A stretch of DNA of 64,000 nt from Ficedula albicollis (lineage: Eukaryota; Chordata; Aves; Passeriformes; Muscicapidae). Of the stretch, positions 1-11,934 are shown in pieces. Position 1 is the first letter of the stretch. The number at the start of each line of letters is the position of its first letter. The notes beneath the pieces are model-generated. The model was not told where the DNA came from. It saw only the letters and a list, made by a program, of their open reading frames with translations, and did not search any database. Location of the stretch: assembly GCF_000247815.1 (NCBI RefSeq), contig NC_021673.1:106965174-107029173 (forward strand), given 5' to 3'. The position numbers and the translations under genes were made by a program.

Positions 1-438
1 TATTTAAAACTTCATCAGCTGTCTCTAAAATAGTTTCCATTATGAAAATCTTGTATTAAGCTTTCACTGAGGTAGATATATATTAAAGCATTTTTAAATT
101 AGCCTAGCTTGTCAGCTGTTATCCACAAGAAGGGCATTCTCATTAAGCAAAGTAGAATATCAGTTTTAGGGAAATAAATTGGCTTCTGACATTGAAAGAT
201 ACAGATACATCTCAATTTGTGTCAATATGGACTTTCATCTGAATTTAATAAATAGCTCATGTTATGCAAAACATTTATATTTAATGAGTGCTTCATATTA
301 AAGGATAAAAGATTCCCTTTTCTTTAACATTGTTTTCCACCATCTTCTCTGGTGCAGAGTTGCAGAGATGGAGAGATATTCATATGGTTTTCCAACCAAC
401 AACATGAAGGAATTGAAAGGGTCTCAGTGTGATTAAAA
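1..438. other. AT-rich unique sequence, no gene seen
   Basis: No open frame of note, no recognised repeat and no RNA gene is visible. The composition is strongly AT-rich and CpG-poor, like the rest of the window. Confidence 0.5.
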
Positions 439-612
439 TCACAGAATCGTTGAGTCACAGAATATCCTAAGCTGGAAGGGACCCACAAGAATCATCAAAG
501 TCCAGCTCCTGGTTGTGCACAGGACAGCCCCAATAATCATATCATGTGCCTGAGAGCATTATCCAAATGTTTCTTGAACTCAGGCAGGCTTGGTGCTGTG
601 ATCAATGCCTTA
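439..612 (-). mobile_element. CR1 LINE 3' fragment, reverse orientation
   Basis: On the + strand the fragment opens with tandem 'tcacagaat' words and then a purine-rich 'ctggaagggacccacaag' stretch. This is the reverse complement of the 3' end of an avian CR1 retrotransposon, whose sense strand ends in short repeats of the ATTCTATGA type. The following text (about 500-610) matches the usual continuation through the CR1 3' UTR. It is 5'-truncated, with no reverse transcriptase remaining. The variant with 'gggacccacaag' is one I associate with songbirds; that assignment is from memory, not from a search. Confidence 0.8.
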
Positions 613-2001
613 AACATTTAGCCTTGCAATTTCACATTTCACTGAGTCACAGACCTTTTGCCCTGCTGCAGGGATTTTGTACTTACTGTCAGAAGGATGC
701 CAAATATAGACCTTTATTCATATGAATTCTATACAGAGATTGAATCTAGGCATAAAGAACAAACTTTTAAAGAACAAATCAGGCTTTTCCACCATGACCA
801 ACAGACCTTAAGGAGAGTGAAAGGCATTACACAAACAGTAACTACCTGCTGGTTAAATCCTTGATGGATATTTTCACAACCTATTAAAATGCCAGAATAC
901 AGCAAGGCTGAAGAATGAAAATCAGAGAGCATAAAGGACATTCATCATGCAGATGATGCTGGGTTTAGATGATAGATTAATTAATCTAAGAAAAGACATA
1001 ATCATATTAAAGCTGCCACAGGGGGGAGATCTCTTGTGAGAGATACTGAATATGAACATATTGTGCAGTTGCTTTATGAAATACTTTTGGCGAAATATCA
1101 GTAGCAAAATCTTAATAATGAGCAAGAAAAAAAAGCGTTGAGAAGTACCTGTAGGTTTTAAAAATATATTAACTGAACTAAAAATGGATGGAATGGGTCT
1201 GATGAGAACTCCTACTGCCGACTGCAACACCAGCGCTCTGGAGATAATTAGAACCTTGGAGTAACATATTCATGTTTCCTTTAACATCCTTAGAGTATTT
1301 GCATTTTAGGGTAGCCTGAAATATGTGTGGAAACTGCCTCTGTACTGATGACATTCTTCCTCTGATGTTGAAAACTTCCTGGCATCCAGAAGACATCTGG
1401 AGGCTTGCCTAGAGCTGTCATTCTACTCAGGAGTGCCCCTCTGCAGTGCCTTTAGCTGACTGTCCCCACTCACCATGCTGTGCTTCACAGCACTGTGTTT
1501 ACTAAGATATCATTCCAGATGCTTTCTAGGAGCACACCTGTCACCAAGGCACATTCTTTCCCGGAGGCCACACCAGATTTTTCCCAGTGTTAAAAGCCAA
1601 CTAAACAAAACCCTCCACCTCCCCATTCTGAAATCAGTACTGCTTCTTATTGTAATATAGTCTCAATTTTCTGTGTAATAGGGTTATCAACACTGACCTC
1701 AGAAAAGATTCATGGAAGTATGATGTGTACTGGGTGCAACTTTGAATTAAGCTCATGAGGACTTTTCATATGCTGGGTAATGGACTAGACATAAGGCAGC
1801 AGAAATGAGGAAGGGAAATCAGCTTTCCCTCCACTTCCCACTGATTCAGTTTCTGAGCTTTCATACTTACAATAATATCATTTGACAAGCTCAGGGCAAG
1901 AGTTTAGAACCCAGTTCATCAACAGAAGCTCTCAAAACACAAAATCACACAAAACCTTGTTACCTTTACTGTTGCTGATATGGGCATCAATTTTGCACTG
2001 A
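613..2001. other. Unique AT-rich sequence, no gene seen
   Basis: Open frames here are short and lack recognisable domains or splice context. No clear repeat was recognised. I see nothing to annotate. Confidence 0.4.
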
Positions 2002-2478
2002 TGTGGAACCATTAAGGTTGGAAAAGACCTCCAAGAAATTGTGTTCAAATATTAAGCCAGCCCTGCCAAGTCCACCACATCCAAAAGCCTTTCAAACGTG
2101 TCCAAGTATGGTCAACTCAGCCAGTTCCTTGCCCACTCATCCTCTGAAAAAAAATTCCCAAATATCTGAACTTGGTGCAAATTGAGGGTATTCCCACTGG
2201 TTCAGTCCCTTGTTAGCTGGAGAAGAGGCCAATCCCACCTCGCTGCAGACTGCTTTCAGGTATTTGTAGAGAGCAGTAAGGTCCCCTCTCAGCTTCCTGT
2301 TCTCTGGCTAAACAATCCCAGCTCCCTCAGCTGCACCTCACAGGACATGTTCTCCAGACCCTTCACCAGCTCCATTGTCTTTCTCAGGACACGCTCCAGA
2401 ACCTCAATGTCTTTCTTGTACTGAGGGGCTGTAAACTGAGGATTAGAGCTGCAGCTTCACTGGTGCTGAGTATAGGGA
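2002..2478 (-). mobile_element. CR1 LINE 3' fragment, reverse orientation, about 480 bp
   Basis: It begins with 'accattaaggttggaaaaga', the reverse complement of a CR1 3' end. It continues through the conserved CR1 blocks read antisense: the 'tcgctgcagactgctttcag' block near 2240, the 'agcagtaaggtcccctc' block near 2275, and the 'cttcaccagctccattgtc' block near 2360. It is 5'-truncated near the 'ggtgctgagtataggg' block. Point changes and small gaps are scattered throughout, so this is an old, inactive copy. Any open frames in it are chance. Confidence 0.88.
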
Positions 2479-3718
2479 AAAAACACTGGAGAACGTGGGC
2501 ATAGCTCCTGCTACCTCTCTCATGCTAAATAAGTGCTCTACTACTTGAGGTAATTCCCCCTCATTCTTAATTCAGGACTTTGTCTGTGACCTCTGACAAC
2601 TTACAAACAAAAGTCAATCAGGTTATCTGTGTCCATCGTTGTTATCTCTTCTAGGTACAAACATGATACTAAGCACGGACTTTTCATTCCATGTGGGAGA
2701 ACTAAGTGCCCACACTCCCTTAAGAGATCTTTTTATTAAATTGCAAAGGTGGTATTATTGAAAGTAAAATATATGCTGAATGGTTCACAGCATTTAATCA
2801 GTGCAAAGATCCCACAGCTGTCCATATTTATGCTTCAGAGTGATACTCCTGAAGAGTCCCTTCTTCACAGGAAGGTTATAATAGCTCATAAAATATTTGT
2901 CAGGTGTCAGCCTATTATATAGTCACTTGATGGCTCTTCTTTTGTAAACAGACCTGTCATATTATTTAATATTGTGTCTCCACAAGGTGGTAGAAGTGGG
3001 TAATTAATTCCACAGCATGTAGCATTCATAGTTTGATTGCTTTCCCTTTTACTCCGGTGATGAAAAGATAGCTTAGTCCCTTATTTTATGGATTTTTCTA
3101 AATATGCTAAATTTTCTTATAAATCTCTTAATAATGATCAGCATTTCATTTACCTCTCGTCATATTTTGTTGTAAAGAGTTTTTCATTTAATTAATCTCA
3201 TCACTTTTTCCTCAGCTCCCTTTAAATGTTGGCTTTTCTAAGATTCTTTTATTTGCCATTCAATTGTACTGGTAAAGCATGATACGTAATGGCTTGAAGC
3301 CAAGGTCAGGTAGCTTGAAATGCATGAATCAAACTCTTTATGGGTAGATCTTGAATGAAGTACTGAGTGGTGAAGCCATCAAAGGGGAGACCAGGCCAAA
3401 ATTGTCAACGGGAATGACTCATTCTATAATGCACCCTTCAGAATATTCCATGCTGTTGCAAACTGTCACGGTGAAATAGCGGAAGAAAAACACTTCTTGT
3501 TGTTTCCTTTGTGTTGCTGAGATTTTAATGGGCATCTGAATCCTAACTGTCTGGTGGGAGGACATCTTTCACTCCATGTGTTCCAGCTTCCTCTCTTACG
3601 AGCTTTGTCATTACTCTCCATAAATGCATAGACTCTATTTCTGTATACCATTACCATATATTTTCAGTCTGTTTAGACAAACTTTTGATATAAATACAGA
3701 GATCACTATTATAGGGTT
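2479..3718. other. Unique AT-rich sequence, no gene seen
   Basis: No recognised element and no credible coding frame. There are short runs of T and A only. Confidence 0.4.
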
Positions 3719-4424
3719 TAATTAAATTAAAAGAAAATACTTATGTGGATGGCAGTGCAACATTTGTAATTTCAAGTCTTTCCTCACATCAATTTTAACC
3801 TATTTTAAGTCTCTCATTTTCTCTGGAGTTATGATTTATATGCTTGAGAAGGGTAGAATATGGTATATTTTTACAGATGAAATCTTTTTTTTTTGGCTGC
3901 ATATCAAATCTGGATATTTAATTTAGGATTTACACATTCAGGGCTTGCCATCATAATAAGCTTTTTTATTACATGACTGCTAAAGCTAAAATTTTGTTAT
4001 ATAGCAGAAGTTTTTAAATAAATAGGTCAGCCATCATAATAAGCTTTTTTATTACATGACTTCTAAAGCTAAAATTTTGTTATATACCAGAAGTTTTTAA
4101 ATAAATAGGTCTAATTAAATTAAAAGAAAATACTTATGTGGATGGCAGTGCAACATTTGTAATTTCAAGTCTTTCCTCACATCAATTTTAACCTATTTTA
4201 AGTCTCTCATTTTCTCTGGAGTTATGATTTATATGCTTGAGAAGGGTAGAATATGGTATATTTTTACAGATGAAATCTTTTTTTTTTGGCTGCATATCAA
4301 ATCTGGATATTTAATTTAGGATTTACACATTCAGGGCTTGCCATCATAATAAGCTTTTTTATTACATGACTGCTAAAGCTAAAATTTTGTTATATAGCAG
4401 AAGTTTTTAAATAAATAGGTCAGA
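3719..4424. repeat. Nested local duplication, order A-B-B'-A-B
   Basis: Block A (3719-3946) is followed by block B (3947-4029) and a second B (4030-4111). The A block then recurs at 4112-4339 and B again at 4340-4422. The outer period is 393 bp and the inner period is 83 bp. The A copies look essentially identical. The middle B copy differs from the other two at a few positions ('gacttctaaag' for 'gactgctaaag', and 'ataccag' for 'atagcag'). There is no coding content. Confidence 0.93.
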
Positions 4425-6096
4425 ATTAAGACTGTAAATTTACAGCTGTGGAAAATTTGAGTGATTTTGCGCTTCTAAACTAAACAAATATGAATCCAGA
4501 TTGCTAGTATTTCTGAAGCTTAACCTATGATCAGATATCAATCTTGCCCAATCTGTCTGCTTTATCTTCTGAGACAATTAATTGATGAATAGAAAGAAGG
4601 TATTTAGAGTACTGCTGAACAAAGAGTTTCTAAGTTGAAGAAAATATGTCACTTTTTGTACTAACCTTCACATGACATTCAGCAAAATGACCATAATCAG
4701 TTAAATATGCTTACCTTTTCTAAAGTATGAAAAAACCCCTCATAGTCAGCAGAGCCATAGAACATTAGTTTCAAGAAAATAATAAAAAATTACAATATTT
4801 TCCTTTCAAATCAGGTGCTTGCAAGTGCAAGTTACAAGTATATACAGGTTTGTGACACAGAAACTGAAGATTTGAAAAGTTGAGCACATTTGTCAGGTTG
4901 TAAGCACTGTCTAGGCTCTTTTCATGCAAACCATCTCAGAAATCCTGAATGAAAAATGCTTTTAACTGTGAAAAGAAGATCAATTAAAAGGAATAATTCT
5001 GCACGCCTCTTAGCCCCTCTTCAAATTGAAAGGAAAACCATTTAATCTGGAGCAGAACAGAATTCTTTAATGAAGATGCCAGTGGAACGAATGAGCATTC
5101 AGTGAAGCAAGTTCTATTCATCTAAATTTTTAAAACATCATTCCTAAATGTGCAGCCTCTTGCCCTGTTGAGTGAAGTTACTGGTGTTGTGTGGATCACA
5201 GGTTCTCATTTATCTATCTGTCTGGCCTCTGTCTTAATGGACCTGTGCAGGAAATGGGAATCAAAACTTCTGCATATTCTTCTGCTCTGTCTGAGATACT
5301 GTCTTTGATATTTTAAACTTTGTCTGAGATTTGTACATGATTGGTCAATTTTTAGAACCTGGAGTATCAATCTTAATCAAGGCTCTAAGACCTATTCAAA
5401 TAAGAGACCAGAATAAATGCAGAGCTATTCCATAGGCACATTAAACAATATTAAAAAATCACTCTAAATTCCAGGTGAGTAATGCACCTTGACTCATAAT
5501 GACCAAAAAATAATTTCATGTTGGAGGCTGTAAGGAAAGTAAGATCAGGCTGCCTTGTTATAAATAGCAGGGAAGAATTAGAAACATCTATCTTGAGCAC
5601 TGCAGGTACAGACTCCTAACAGTAACATTTGCAAAGACAATGAAATACTGTTCATTTGCAATAAGGGATTTAATTAGTACTTCTTACTGTGATTGAAGAG
5701 TGATCTGTCCCATCTAGTGAACTTTTTTTATCTTTTAGAAAACTTGCGTATTGAATAATGAGAAGATTGCACGTAAACGTAATTAATTTAATCCCACAGA
5801 GATGCTTTTTAAGTTACTGTGTGGGCAAGACAGGAGGGCTGAAATTGGTCTTTGGGTAGATGATGGAATGAAATAAGTGTTTCATAAAGGAAGTAACATG
5901 ACAAACTTGTGATAGTATCATGTGAAATCTCAGATTCAAGTACATCTGTGTTGTATGCTTCCTTCACTAGTTTTGGCCTTCAAAAGTGGATATAAATTCT
6001 TACAGCCTTCATCAGTCCCGCAGTCTAAAACTTTTCAGTCAAAATGTCCCCACAGAATGCCTTGCAAGAAAAGCCCACTCAGGTTAGATGGATCAG
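4425..6096. other. Unique AT-rich sequence, no gene seen
   Basis: No coding frame of interest and no recognised mobile element. A short doublet around 'tctgagat' near 5290-5330 is too small to interpret. Confidence 0.4.
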
Positions 6097-6687
6097 TGCT
6101 CTGGTTTTGACTTGGACTGAGGCAATTTTCTTAGTAGCAGGTGCAGTGCTGTGGGTTGGGTTCAGTATGAGAATGATGTTGAAAACACATGTATGTTTCA
6201 GCTCTTGCCTAGAGTTTGCCTGAAGTCAAAGATTTTTCAGTGTCCAATGGATTTCCAGTGAGGAGCTGCATAAAAAGCCACAAGGAAGCATGGCCAGAGC
6301 ACATGGCCCAAACTGGCTACAGGAATTTTCCATACCGTAGAGTGTTGTGACAAATCCATAAGTTGGGGGAGTTTCCTGGAAGAGGGTTGAAGAGGGGATA
6401 GGCTGGATATCGGTCAGTGGGTGGTGAGCAGTTTTGTGCATCACTCGTTTCTCTTGGGTTCTGTTATTCTCTCTCCCCTTGCAATTACAATTATTATTAT
6501 TATTAGCAAATACACAACAACAACAACAACAACAATAACAATAATTTGTTTCTATTATTAAATTGTTCTTATCTTGACCAACAAGGATTACCTTTTCTTT
6601 TTGATTCTCCTCCCCAGTGTGCCGGGGTGGGGGAATGTGTGAGCAGCTGCATAGTACTTAATTGCCAGCTGGGGTTAAACCACAGCA
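6097..6687. mobile_element. Near full-length avian endogenous retrovirus LTR (solo)
   Basis: The element starts at 'tgctctggttttg' and ends at 'ggttaaaccacagca'. It keeps the order of blocks I know for a common avian retroviral LTR of about 0.6 kb: an opening 'ggcaattttcttagtagcag' block, a 'gtcaaagatttttcag' block near 6225, a 'cacatggcccaaactggc' block near 6300, a 'gggtggtgagcag' block near 6418, a variable ATT/CAA microsatellite stretch (6490-6545), 'ttcttatcttgaccaacaag', and the 'gattctcctccccag' end. Neither side shows internal retroviral sequence, so it is a solo LTR left by recombination. I could not see a clear target-site duplication. The transcriptional sense is not assigned. Confidence 0.8.
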
Positions 6688-8660
6688 ATTACTTAGGGCA
6701 AAGAGTTTTGAAGAATGTTTGTTCTTGTGGAAGAGAAATGTCCTTAATTTCCAGTTTCTATTCTTAAGGGATGTTTAGCAGCTTTTAATCTGAGTTATAT
6801 TAAACCATGGCTGATTTTCCATTCTAAACAACTATCACCAAATAAAATCAACTGATCACTAAAAGAAGTTTTGGTGAGCTTTTATGAACTATAGGCATAA
6901 ACCTCCCTCATCAGTGCCATACCACTATGTTTGTTCACATACTGCTCTGTAGATAGTGTACTTTTTGACCAGAGAAACTATAAAAATTTGAAAAGTATTC
7001 TCTATACCAAAGGCAACGCAAGATTGTAAAAAAGGAGGCTTGTAAGTACAAAATGCTAATAACTTCCATTCTCATCTCAAATATTTTTCCTATTTAATGG
7101 CCTAAAAATGAAGGATATTAGAGAATCTAATTAGAATATTAGAGAATCTTTTAGGAAAAATTAGCTTAAATGACCCCATTTTTAGCAGCTGTTGAATGCA
7201 CTTGGAGTTTTGCAGAGGTGCAGGTATGTGTTGCAGAGGGCCATCTCTTAGCCCTTGGCTATTGCACATACTCACTGTGCATTGTTGCCTCCTAGTTTTA
7301 ACTGAGAGTCCTGTGTTATGTTGTTGACAGTTGTGTACAGAATGAAGAAGAAGCTGGTTTCTAGGGAATTCAATTTACAGATCCATTAACATTGTGCCTG
7401 CCATACAGATATTTCCTCACTTGAACATAGTTGGAGAAGGCAAACAAACAAGTAAAGTTCTTGGGTGCTGCTCACCTCTGTGGCCAAACTGGACTTCCAG
7501 GGAAACTGTGTGAACACCAGCAGAGACTGGAGAGTACAGCACCTGCTTCATGGCAGCAGTGATTTCTCCAACCTCAGAATTCTTTCCAGAGGTCAAAATT
7601 TTTTTCTGATGGGAACAAGCAGGCCTTTACAGTTACAAATTATTCATTTATTTCTCAAGGAACTTCAAAACCTGTGCTTTTTTTTTCATGACTAAGAATT
7701 GCCATCTGCCACTAGTGATGCCCTTGCTGAAGGTCACTCGGAAGTGACGATAATTACTGGCCAAAGTAAATCACCAGCCTTCTTTTGAGAATATTCCCTT
7801 TTCAACATACAAAGAAACCAAGTAATTCACAAGGACTCTGTGTGAAGACATTCTTATATTGAAATGTCACCTAATAATTGAAATGTGAGTGATAACATTT
7901 TGTTTACTACATTGGGTCAAAAGCACTTGCCTTTGGTCAATGATAGATTGATCAGCCCTACGCACAGGGAAAGTATCTTACACTTTAAACCAAACTATAC
8001 TGAACATGTGGCAAACCTATGGGTTTACAATATCAATAATAGTAAAAATTTAATCATTTTCTCATCAGGTTTTCTCTGTTTTCTGCACTTTAAAAATCTA
8101 TTCTGACACACTGAAAGCTATATGGTAGCTGAATCCAATAAACTTTTCAATCTTTTTTTTTTACTACAATGCCATGACTCTGGGAAGAAAAGCCTGAGAA
8201 ATCTAATTGAAATTGTCACTGGTTTTATTGAAGAGCAAAACCTCCTGTTTTTCTGATGTCTAATAATGGCTTGCATGAGTCTGTATTTTTAATAAATTTT
8301 AGACTACAAAGAAAAACTCACATGAATACTTGAAGAAATACTGGAGCCAAAACTGAGCAAAACTCTTCTTTACATACATGCTAAAAATTCACCAGGCAAA
8401 ATGTCTTTTGCATTTCAGCTGATGAAAACAGTACTTTTTTCAGTTTTTTTCTCTTCCAAAACTTTGGTTACTCTCTGAAATTCTTGAGAAAAATTTCTTA
8501 AGCTTTGCTGTAGCATTCACTATCAGTGATTCAAAGTAGCCCTATTTCTGTTTTTTGAAGTTTCTGGTATCCATATATGATGCTTGCAGTCAATTTCAAC
8601 TGTGAGAATACATCCTCTGGAAAGAATGTGCAATGCAATATTACCAATTTTTAATTGGAA
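6688..8660. other. Unique AT-rich sequence, no gene seen
   Basis: No recognised repeat or gene. A short local doublet ('ttagagaatct') sits near 7120-7150. Confidence 0.4.
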
Positions 8661-8822
8661 TCATAGAATATCCACAAGGACCATCGAAGTCTAAGTCCCG
8701 GCCCTGCACAAGATAACCCCAAGAATCACACCATGTGCCCAAGAGCATTTTCCAAACACTTTGTGAACTCTGTCAGGCTTGGTGCTGTGACCCCTTCCCT
8801 GTTCCAGTGCCCAGCCACCCTC
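8661..8822 (-). mobile_element. CR1 LINE 3' fragment, reverse orientation
   Basis: It starts with 'tcatagaatatccacaagga' and runs through 'ccctgcacaagataacccca', 'caccatgtgcccaagagca' and 'ctgtcaggcttggtgctgtg' to 'cagtgcccagccaccctc'. It is the same CR1 subtype as the copy at 439-612 and lies in the same orientation. A short internal deletion is apparent before 'gttccagtgcccag'. It is inactive. Confidence 0.82.
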
Positions 8823-9489
8823 AATGCACTTGCCTTTTTACCATACAGCCTAAAATATGCTGTATGCCTAAGAAAATTGTCATATTACCCAATAGCCTTA
8901 TGGTAATTAGACTATTGTATTTCCAGGGTTACAATTATGTTTTCAAAAGGATAAAGAAACTGGAAGTTCTGCTGCATGGTGTGGAGGAAGGGAAGGGGAG
9001 GATTCCCTTCTTCACCACTTTCCTTAAATCAGAGTCCTGGCTCCATGTTTTGAGGTACTACACCTGATCTAACCTTCTCCTCTCAACTCAAAACCCACTC
9101 TTTGCCTTACGGATATCTCGAGTACCCTCAGCCTTGCATACAACAGAAAATCACTCTTACTTTCCACTAAACAAGAGTTAGAGTAAACTAGGCCTTGATG
9201 GAAACGGTGTTAGGATGTGGCTTTAGTTATCCCCAAAGGACAAGAGAGTAACACCTCAAACTTAAGTGACCCATGCACAAATCTAAGTTAAATAACACTA
9301 AGCCTTTCAACAAGTGAAACAAGCTGCAGTGCAGCAGTGATCCTGTGCCATATCTGACATGCTGGTAGAGTACTAAACATCCTGCAGGTTGCTGGTGGAA
9401 CCTGAAGAAAATCACTGGGATATTTGAAGCCACAGATATTGGGGATGAGAAGCTAACCACACAGCCCAAAAGAAAGAGATCTGTAACAC
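8823..9489. other. Unique sequence, possibly the 5' part of the decayed retroviral relic that follows
   Basis: No recognised gene. The right half (from about 9200) is less AT-rich and might belong to the retroviral relic at 9490-9850, but I could not match it confidently. Confidence 0.25.
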
Positions 9490-9850
9490 CTGTGCTGGAA
9501 TCCCTAAAGCAACAAAAATACTAGGAGCAGAATAACCACTTCAGTTACTGCCCAAATTGCCAGGACTACACTGGATGTCCATATCAGCTTTTGGATGCTA
9601 GCCAATGCTGTGGGGGAATGAATTAAACAATGGAAAAAACGCAGATGGAAATATTTGGGTAACCCATCTGGGCCACCGAGGTCAAAAAAAGACATCATGA
9701 CATACCAAATCTGTTTTGCTGTGCTTAGAGGACTGCTATGTGCTACATGTAGTGCCAGCATATGCCATCCACCCACAAACACTTCTGCTACCATGACTCT
9801 CACAACAGACTGCTGGAAAATGAGTGGTGAGGAGATTTGCAGTAGGGCAG
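9490..9850 (+). pseudogene. Decayed endogenous retrovirus pol relic, RNase H-like region
   Basis: Read on the + strand, 9560-9700 contains a Trp- and Lys-rich frame (residues QWKKRRWKYLGNP at about 9629-9667) preceded by a Leu-Ala-Asn-Ala-Val-Gly-Glu stretch at about 9598-9618. The spacing and composition resemble the C-terminal part of retroviral RNase H domains. A degraded 'Pro-Thr-Asn-Thr' segment follows near 9770. In-frame stops (for example the TGA just before 'attaaacaatgg') and frame changes break it, so no protein can be made. There is no integrase, gag or flanking LTR nearby that I can recognise. The assignment is by eye and moderate at best. Confidence 0.35.
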
Positions 9851-11816
9851 GTGCACAAAAATACGTGTATAACAACCTGTGGGCAAGGCACTAGATGGCA
9901 AGCAGTGTCTTCCACAAAAGACCTAATCTTGACTCTGGTGTTCAACAGCACTGAGAATGATAAATGAGCTTTGCAAGTAACTAGATAATTGCAACTATGT
10001 GAATAAAATGCCACATTTGTAATAAGTAATTTTACGTGGAAAAATTCTCATACTAGTGGCATTAACAATCAGTTCAGCTATTGAGATCTGGAGGATATCT
10101 CAATGTGTATATATAGTTGCACAAATGGTAATGCACAGAACTAATATGTGTGGATACTTATGGGCATGTCAACAGAACAAAGAGTGGAAGTATAGCAGTT
10201 AACACAGGTTAGGTCCTGTTGACATACTATTAAAACATGGGCTTCAGTAAAGTCAACAGGATAAGAGAGTAACTTACTTTTAATGATAGAAGAGAGTAAG
10301 CAACATAATGCTTGTTGTGTAGTCTTTGAGACAGGCAGATTGCGAGCACTGAGCAAGGATGACACTTTTTGGGCATTGCATAAATTTCAATGAGGCAACC
10401 AAGAATTTGAGTTTGTCTATCAAATCAGATAACAGCTGGTCATCAGGTTATCATCAGTAAAAGACCCAAAGAACTCCAAGCCTGGATAAGGTCTGTGCAT
10501 AGCATGGCTATGAGTTAGCTAACTCAGCTAACTTGTCTCCTGGACAATGCCATCCCACTTGCAGAGGGCAGAAGTACAGTAATTTGTAAAATGGCATTTA
10601 TCTGGGATTAAGTTGTTTTTGTATCCAGTTCCAGTTAGACACTGCTTTATCATTTGGTTTTAAACCACAAAAAAGAGGATTCCACTTTTCCCAGTACATA
10701 GTTACACCTGCTCACCAATCCATCCAACATTTAACCTTTCATCTCAGACCTGTCAGGATTATGCTTGTATCTCTCTGAAGACAGTCTGCACAGTCTGGCA
10801 GTCTGTACATATAATGGCTTTGGTAGCAGTTGTCATTGAATATTAGGGACCTAATAAAACTGGCTAGCAGGCAAACAGAGGCTTTTCACATTATTGCTTC
10901 TTAGAGATTCTTACCCTCTATTTCATTCTGATTTAAGGCTTGCCCTGACAAGAGATGCTTCATTCAATTCCAAGTCCCTTCCCTTCTAAGCCCTCCATCA
11001 TCCTGGAGAGTTCAACCTCTACAGCTCACTCTGACTCCTTCCAAGCCTTATCCAAATCTCCATGTCTTTCTTTGATTTGCCTGGTTACCCAGTAACTTCA
11101 AGTTCTCCACGTCTCGGCAGTGCTTCAGTCCTCATTCTCACACTGTGCCCTGATTTGACATGGTCCTTGTCTGGCTATTCTTGTTCAGCCTATCCAAAAA
11201 TCCTTCCTCTGCTCTCCCTGGTTGACTGCATCTCTTCAGCTTGGCTGCTGCAGCCTAGTGAAACTTTCCATCCTTCTGCCTCTTCCCGTCAGCTCTAACA
11301 ATGGAGCCAGATCTGACTGCTATTTAAAACACTAAATGAAGGCATCATTTAACCCAAATCTACCCATGTCTACTTTATTGTCTGGAAAAAATGATTTTGA
11401 TGAATGGGGAGAAATTAAAAAGGAAAAATTAAGAAAGGAAAATAAGTTAAACAATAGATAAACATTAGGTTTATATTTTCACAGGAGCTATTTGAAGCAC
11501 TGCTTTGTGTTCTAGCTTTAGAAGAAACACAGTACTTATAAAATTATTGTGGCTTGCCTGTGCTGGTGGAAAAAGGGACAGGGACAAGGACAAGCCTGTT
11601 CCCCCCAGAAAACTGTGGCTGATAGAAATCAATTTTGCATTTTGATAGATAGCACTGAGAAATAATGCAAATCTCTTTTTGTTCATGGTGAATGCTTCAG
11701 ATTTAAGGTTTCAGTTCACAAGTGCTCAAACTGAAATAAGGAAAATCACTGTCAGTGTTTCTTTGGGCTCCTTTCCTTAAAATAATAAAGGAAAAAAGTG
11801 AATTGCATGAAAAGCT
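9851..11816. other. Unique AT-rich sequence, no gene seen
   Basis: No recognised element. A 14-bp perfect palindrome (gagttagctaactc) lies at 10512-10525. The 10960-11300 stretch is pyrimidine-rich with an open frame of 78 codons that matches nothing I know. Confidence 0.35.
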
Positions 11817-11934
11817 GGTCTTTGAAAGAGCTGTGTTTCTTTCAGAAGGACTAAAACTTTTAACCAGTATGTTAAGGTCTTTGAAAGAGCTGTGTTTCTT
11901 TCAGAAGAACTAAAACTTTTAACCAGTATTTTAG
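11817..11934. repeat. Two-copy tandem duplication, period 59 bp
   Basis: The unit starting 'ggtctttgaaagagctgtg' at 11817 is repeated directly at 11876. The two copies differ at about two positions (aggact/agaact and tatg/tatt). Confidence 0.93.

Noticed and set aside
3719..4424. Possible CRISPR-like or satellite array
   Set aside because: There are only two to three long copies without regular spacers. It is a simple local duplication in eukaryotic DNA.
10512..10525. 14-bp perfect palindrome
   Set aside because: A single short palindrome in 64 kb is expected by chance and has no supporting context.
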